A stretch of DNA of 24,250 nucleotides, taken from the IMG/VR virus record IMGVR_UViG_3300023281_000963, positions 1 through 24,250 of that record; one strand, written 5' to 3'. Below are positions 22,017 through 24,250 of this stretch, piece by piece; position 1 is the first letter of the stretch, and each line of letters opens with the position of its first letter. The notes under the pieces were generated by a model, which worked only from the letters and a program-made list of their open reading frames with translations, was not told the origin of the DNA and ran no database searches. Source of the DNA: a virus. The position numbers and the translations under genes were made by a program.

Positions 22017-23444
22017 ATGAAGAAAATAATAGAACTTTTAATAAACTTCGAAGACCTAGAGTTTGATGACTTAGGCGTAGAAGTAATGTCAATAGTAGAT
22101 AAGCCAGCAATCGGTATAGATTTCTTAGCATTTAGTGAAGTAGAAGAAGATGAGTTTGATTTAGAGAACGCATGTCAAGCTGGATATGAAGCTATTGGCC
22201 TAAAACCTAAAGGAGGTAGAATGGTACCTAATTGTGTACCTATTGAAAACAGACAAGAGTTTGAAACCTTTAATGATTATCCTGAGTCGGCAAAGAATGC
22301 AGCTCAAAGAGCCTTAGATTGGGCTGATGAGAATGGTTGGGGTAGCTGTGGTACAGCCGTTGGAAAACAGAGAGCTAATCAATTAGCAAAAGGTGAAAAC
22401 ATCTCAGAAGACACGATAGCGAGAATGGCCTCGTTTGCAAGACATAAACAAAACTCTGATACGCCATATTCTGAAGGTTGCGGTGGACTTATGTGGGATG
22501 CATGGGGTGGAACTGCTGGAATCGAATGGGCTAGTGGTAAACTAAAAAAGATTAGACAAGAACAGAGAGAAGAACAGATCTTACAATTATGTGAAGAGTT
22601 TGGTGAAGCAGTTGACTATGAAAAAGCAGTCTACATAGATACTACTAAGACTAGCTTTGAAGGCATTGGTGATTATGTTAAAGGTATAGTTGGATTAGAC
22701 ATTTTAGGCAAACAGGACCTAGATGACGAGCCAGAGATTAAATACAGATATGCTGGCGCTATAGCACAAAGAAACTTCTGTAAAGCTATGATGAGGTTAC
22801 AGAAATTATATACAAGAGACGAGATTAGAGAGATGGACACTAGAATCAATACTGGTTTTAGACACAATGGTCAAGCCTACTCCATTTTTGATTTTAAAGG
22901 CGGAGTTAACTGTAACCATTACTGGGAAGAACTAGAAGTCTATAAGAATGGTAGAGAGACTGTAATCATGTCAAAAGGTAGAGCTTCAGGTAGAGCAGGT
23001 CAAATAGCATCTGGCTCTAACGACTATTGGAGATATCCTGGTACATTTGCATTCTCTGATGATGAAGAAATGATAGTTACAGGACCAGCTATGGTACCTC
23101 AACAACTAATCTTAAGAAAAGATGAGATGGGTAATCCATTCCATGTATTCTTCTCACAAGAAACTATTAAAGAAATAGCTAAGAAATTCTTTGAGTACAA
23201 TAAAATGAATAACACTGATATTAATCATGACGATGATATCACTACTAAGAACACATTACTTGAATCCTGGATAGTCGAAAATCCTGATATGGATAAATCT
23301 AAAGCAATGGGATTCAGTGTCCCTAAAGGCACTTGGATGACTTCCTATAAGATCAATGATGTAGAAACTTGGAACCAAATTAAAACAGGTAAACTAAATG
23401 GATTCTCAATCGCAGGGAACTTCATCGAAAAAGCAACGAAATAA
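22017..23444 (+). CDS. XkdF-like prohead protease with two inserted domains
   Basis: A 475-residue protein. Residues 19-40 (VEVMSIVDKPAIGIDFLAFS) and 340-475 (EMIVTGPAMVPQQLILRKD, FHVFFSQETIKEIAKKFF, DINHD, ESWIV, GTWMTSYKI, NGFSIAG) form the XkdF family, a serine protease related to herpesvirus and HK97 prohead proteases; H404 and S464 are the likely catalytic pair. Between them lie two extra domains: one at about 50-178 with MVPNCVPI, DWADENGWGSCGT, RMASFARH and GGLMWDAWGG, and one at about 245-340 with NFCKAMMRL, YSIFDFKGGVNCNHYWEEL. Similar inserts are known to me in head proteins of Bacteroidetes phages. It would clip the scaffold and capsid. Its place after the tape measure, far from the capsid genes, is unusual. 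Confidence 0.7.
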   Translation: MKKIIELLINFEDLEFDDLGVEVMSIVDKPAIGIDFLAFSEVEEDEFDLENACQAGYEAIGLKPKGGRMVPNCVPIENRQEFETFNDYPESAKNAAQRALDWADENGWGSCGTAVGKQRANQLAKGENISEDTIARMASFARHKQNSDTPYSEGCGGLMWDAWGGTAGIEWASGKLKKIRQEQREEQILQLCEEFGEAVDYEKAVYIDTTKTSFEGIGDYVKGIVGLDILGKQDLDDEPEIKYRYAGAIAQRNFCKAMMRLQKLYTRDEIREMDTRINTGFRHNGQAYSIFDFKGGVNCNHYWEELEVYKNGRETVIMSKGRASGRAGQIASGSNDYWRYPGTFAFSDDEEMIVTGPAMVPQQLILRKDEMGNPFHVFFSQETIKEIAKKFFEYNKMNNTDINHDDDITTKNTLLESWIVENPDMDKSKAMGFSVPKGTWMTSYKINDVETWNQIKTGKLNGFSIAGNFIEKATK

Positions 23445-23448
23445 TAAT

Positions 23449-23613
23449 ATGAACGATATTAAAGACACAGCAGCAACAGTAACTACCATTGCAGGTGGAG
23501 GAATGGCAGTAATGGGGATTAACGAATGGTTAACCTTAGCTCTATTAATGACAGGCATTGTCTTAAATATCATGCGTATACGTGCTATCAAGAAGTCCAA
23601 GAAAGACAACTAG
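23449..23613 (+). CDS. Holin-like small membrane protein
   Basis: A 54-residue protein starting at the ATG 4 bases after the protease stop codon; a longer frame from 23398 lies inside the protease gene and is unlikely. It has a short N-terminal helix, a hydrophobic stretch at about 8-23 (VTTIAGGGMAVMGINE), a second at 25-40 (LTLALLMTGIVLNIM), and a strongly basic tail (RIRAIKKSKKDN). Two membrane segments and a basic C-terminus are typical of small phage holins, which form lethal holes to release endolysin. No endolysin lies beside it. Its stop overlaps that of the convergent gene on the other strand. Confidence 0.5.
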   Translation: MNDIKDTAATVTTIAGGGMAVMGINEWLTLALLMTGIVLNIMRIRAIKKSKKDN

Positions 23614-23861
23614 ACCATATACCACTTCTTCTCGAAGCGTCTAATTGCACCTTTAAGCACTAATCCATTTAGTGTATAGCTAATCGTCTTCCAATTAAGG
23701 CCAGTGGCAGCTATTAAATAGTTGACATGTACAGGTCTTTCATTCAATGCCGCTTTAAAGCAACATCTTAATATTACACCTTGTTCTACTGTAAGCTCGC
23801 CGCCAGCAATCATTTCATTGACCGCTGACATATACTCGTTAAATGTAGGTAAGTTATCCAT
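23610..23861 (-). CDS. Small winged-helix-like protein
   Basis: An 83-residue protein. Residues about 40-83 (VNYLIAATGLNWKTISYTLNGLVLKGAIRRFEKKWYMV) form a helix-turn-helix with a wing-like end, so DNA binding is likely. It may be a transcription regulator of phage or host genes. It lies 3 bases after the stop of the upstream minus gene, so both come from promoter element copy 3. Its stop codon and that of the plus-strand membrane gene share CTAG (23610-23613). Confidence 0.5.
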   Translation of the reverse strand: MDNLPTFNEYMSAVNEMIAGGELTVEQGVILRCCFKAALNERPVHVNYLIAATGLNWKTISYTLNGLVLKGAIRRFEKKWYMV

Positions 23862-23864
23862 AGA

Positions 23865-24101
23865 TTATTTATCTAAATTCATAGAGTCAAATAAAGAGCT
23901 AGCCTTTGTGATAGCATCTTGCAATAAGATTTCGTCACCGTATATCATATCACGTAATTCGATAAGATCTTCGTAAGTATCTTTGCTAATGTCATAAGCT
24001 GCATCAGCTAATTGGTCGATAAACTTAAGAGTTGACTCTTGTAACTCGTTGTAAGCTTTTACTTTTGTTTTGATTTCTTGCATTGTGTTTGAATTGTTCA
24101 T
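23865..24101 (-). CDS. Small helical protein of unknown function, full copy of the gene cut at the window start
   Basis: A 78-residue acidic protein starting MNNSNTMQEIKTKV, then helices (YNELQESTLKFIDQLADAAYDISKDTYEDLIELRDMIYG, DEILLQDAITKASSLFDSM). No membrane segment or known motif. I set the start at 24101; an upstream in-frame Met exists (24143) but it falls within the promoter-proximal leader. Bases 24035-24089 equal bases 1-55. By position it is an early-type gene, co-transcribed with the winged-helix gene that follows it. Confidence 0.55.
   Translation of the reverse strand: MNNSNTMQEIKTKVKAYNELQESTLKFIDQLADAAYDISKDTYEDLIELRDMIYGDEILLQDAITKASSLFDSMNLDK
24035..24089. repeat. 55-base exact direct repeat, right copy
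   Basis: Same sequence as bases 1-55, inside the coding region of 23865-24101. The sequence continues for 161 bases beyond it with a flank related to, but not the same as, that at 56-140. Confidence 0.8.
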
Positions 24102-24130
24102 AGTTTTTGTTGTTTTGATTAATATTACTC

Positions 24131-24186
24131 TACTAATATACAAAAAATAATTGACATAAAAAAATATTTAGGCAACTATTTTCAAT
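24131..24186 (-). promoter_or_regulatory. Repeated minus-strand promoter element, copy 3
   Basis: Carries the identical 19-base core TTGACATAAAAAAATATTT at 24151-24169 with the flanking TACTAATATAC stretch. It lies 30 bases upstream of the ATG at 24101. On the minus strand a TTG precedes TATTTTTTG, close to the Bacteroidetes -7 box TAnnTTTG. Confidence 0.55.
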
Positions 24187-24191
24187 TTATT

Positions 24192-24250
24192 TTACTTTAC
24201 AAGGTTTTGTTGATTCATAATATAGTGGTTACGTTCTTTAGTGACTTGAA
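24192..24250 (-). CDS. C-terminal end of an unknown minus-strand gene
   Basis: Minus-strand reading gives 18 codons ending VTKERNHYIMNQQNLVK and a TAA stop at 24194-24192; the rest lies beyond the window. Too short to assign a family. Its place just upstream of promoter element copy 3 matches the tandem layout of minus genes. Confidence 0.3.
   Translation of the reverse strand, partial: QVTKERNHYIMNQQNLVK

Noticed and set aside
22673-22867. Minus-strand open frame inside the protease gene
   Set aside because: It lies wholly opposite the second inserted domain of the protease and has no promoter element or recognisable content.
1-24250. tRNA genes, CRISPR arrays, insertion sequences, integrase or attachment sites
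   Set aside because: I saw no tRNA-like cloverleaf or TTCGA arm, no regularly spaced repeats, no transposase or integrase frame. The 55-base repeat is coding and lacks att-site features.

Overview
This window is a tailed double-stranded DNA phage (class Caudoviricetes), most likely infecting a marine or aquatic flavobacterium-type Bacteroidetes host. The phage call rests on a complete packaging, head and tail set: small and large terminase, portal, HK97-fold major capsid protein with a separate scaffold, head-tail connector, HK97 gp10-like protein, tape measure and XkdF-type prohead protease. The host call rests on a TTTG / TAnnTTTG promoter (744-777), absence of Shine-Dalgarno sequences, low GC, SprB-like and PKD adhesin-type domains in virion proteins, and several protein families known mainly from Bacteroidetes phages. 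I see no DNA polymerase, helicase, integrase, tRNA or clear endolysin, so this is probably only part of the genome.

Layout. 1-670 (minus strand): start of a small gene, then a GNAT acetyltransferase, each behind a repeated promoter element. 858-2983 (plus): scaffold, major capsid protein and a likely tail-tube or virion protein, closed by a bidirectional terminator. 3034-3513 (minus): a nucleotidyltransferase-fold accessory gene sitting inside the structural region. 3582-8616 (plus): small protein, portal, head-tail connector, small membrane protein, PKD-domain repeat protein, and a beta-helix-like fibre or appendage protein, closed by a strong terminator at 8695-8732. 8814-11413: tightly packed non-structural operon with an HNH endonuclease, a winged-helix protein that looks like a replication initiator, unknown small proteins, a sigma-70-like factor and a membrane protein. 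11367-13071: packaging genes. 13106-20185: tail genes ending in a 1316-residue tail protein with Cys-rich and SprB-like C-terminal modules. 20222-23613: tape measure, prohead protease and a holin-like peptide. 23610-24250 (minus): small regulatory or accessory genes; the one at 23865-24101 shares its first 55 coding-end bases exactly with the window's first 55 bases.

How it may work together. The motif TATATTTCTA (one copy is TATATTTCTTA) occurs six times on the plus strand, each time ahead of a structural or packaging unit (858, 3582, 5978, packaging genes, 13106, 20222). It is not seen ahead of the minus-strand genes that carry the TTGACAT-containing repeat. With a sigma-like gene at 10460 this suggests an early-to-late switch in which a phage sigma factor reads TATATTTCTA late promoters. 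The winged-helix gene at 9266 has the palindrome TGTTCA-N3-TGAACA just upstream and again inside its 3' half, next to iteron-like repeats and AT-rich palindromes. This is the arrangement expected of an autoregulated initiator carrying its own origin, as in the lambda O gene.
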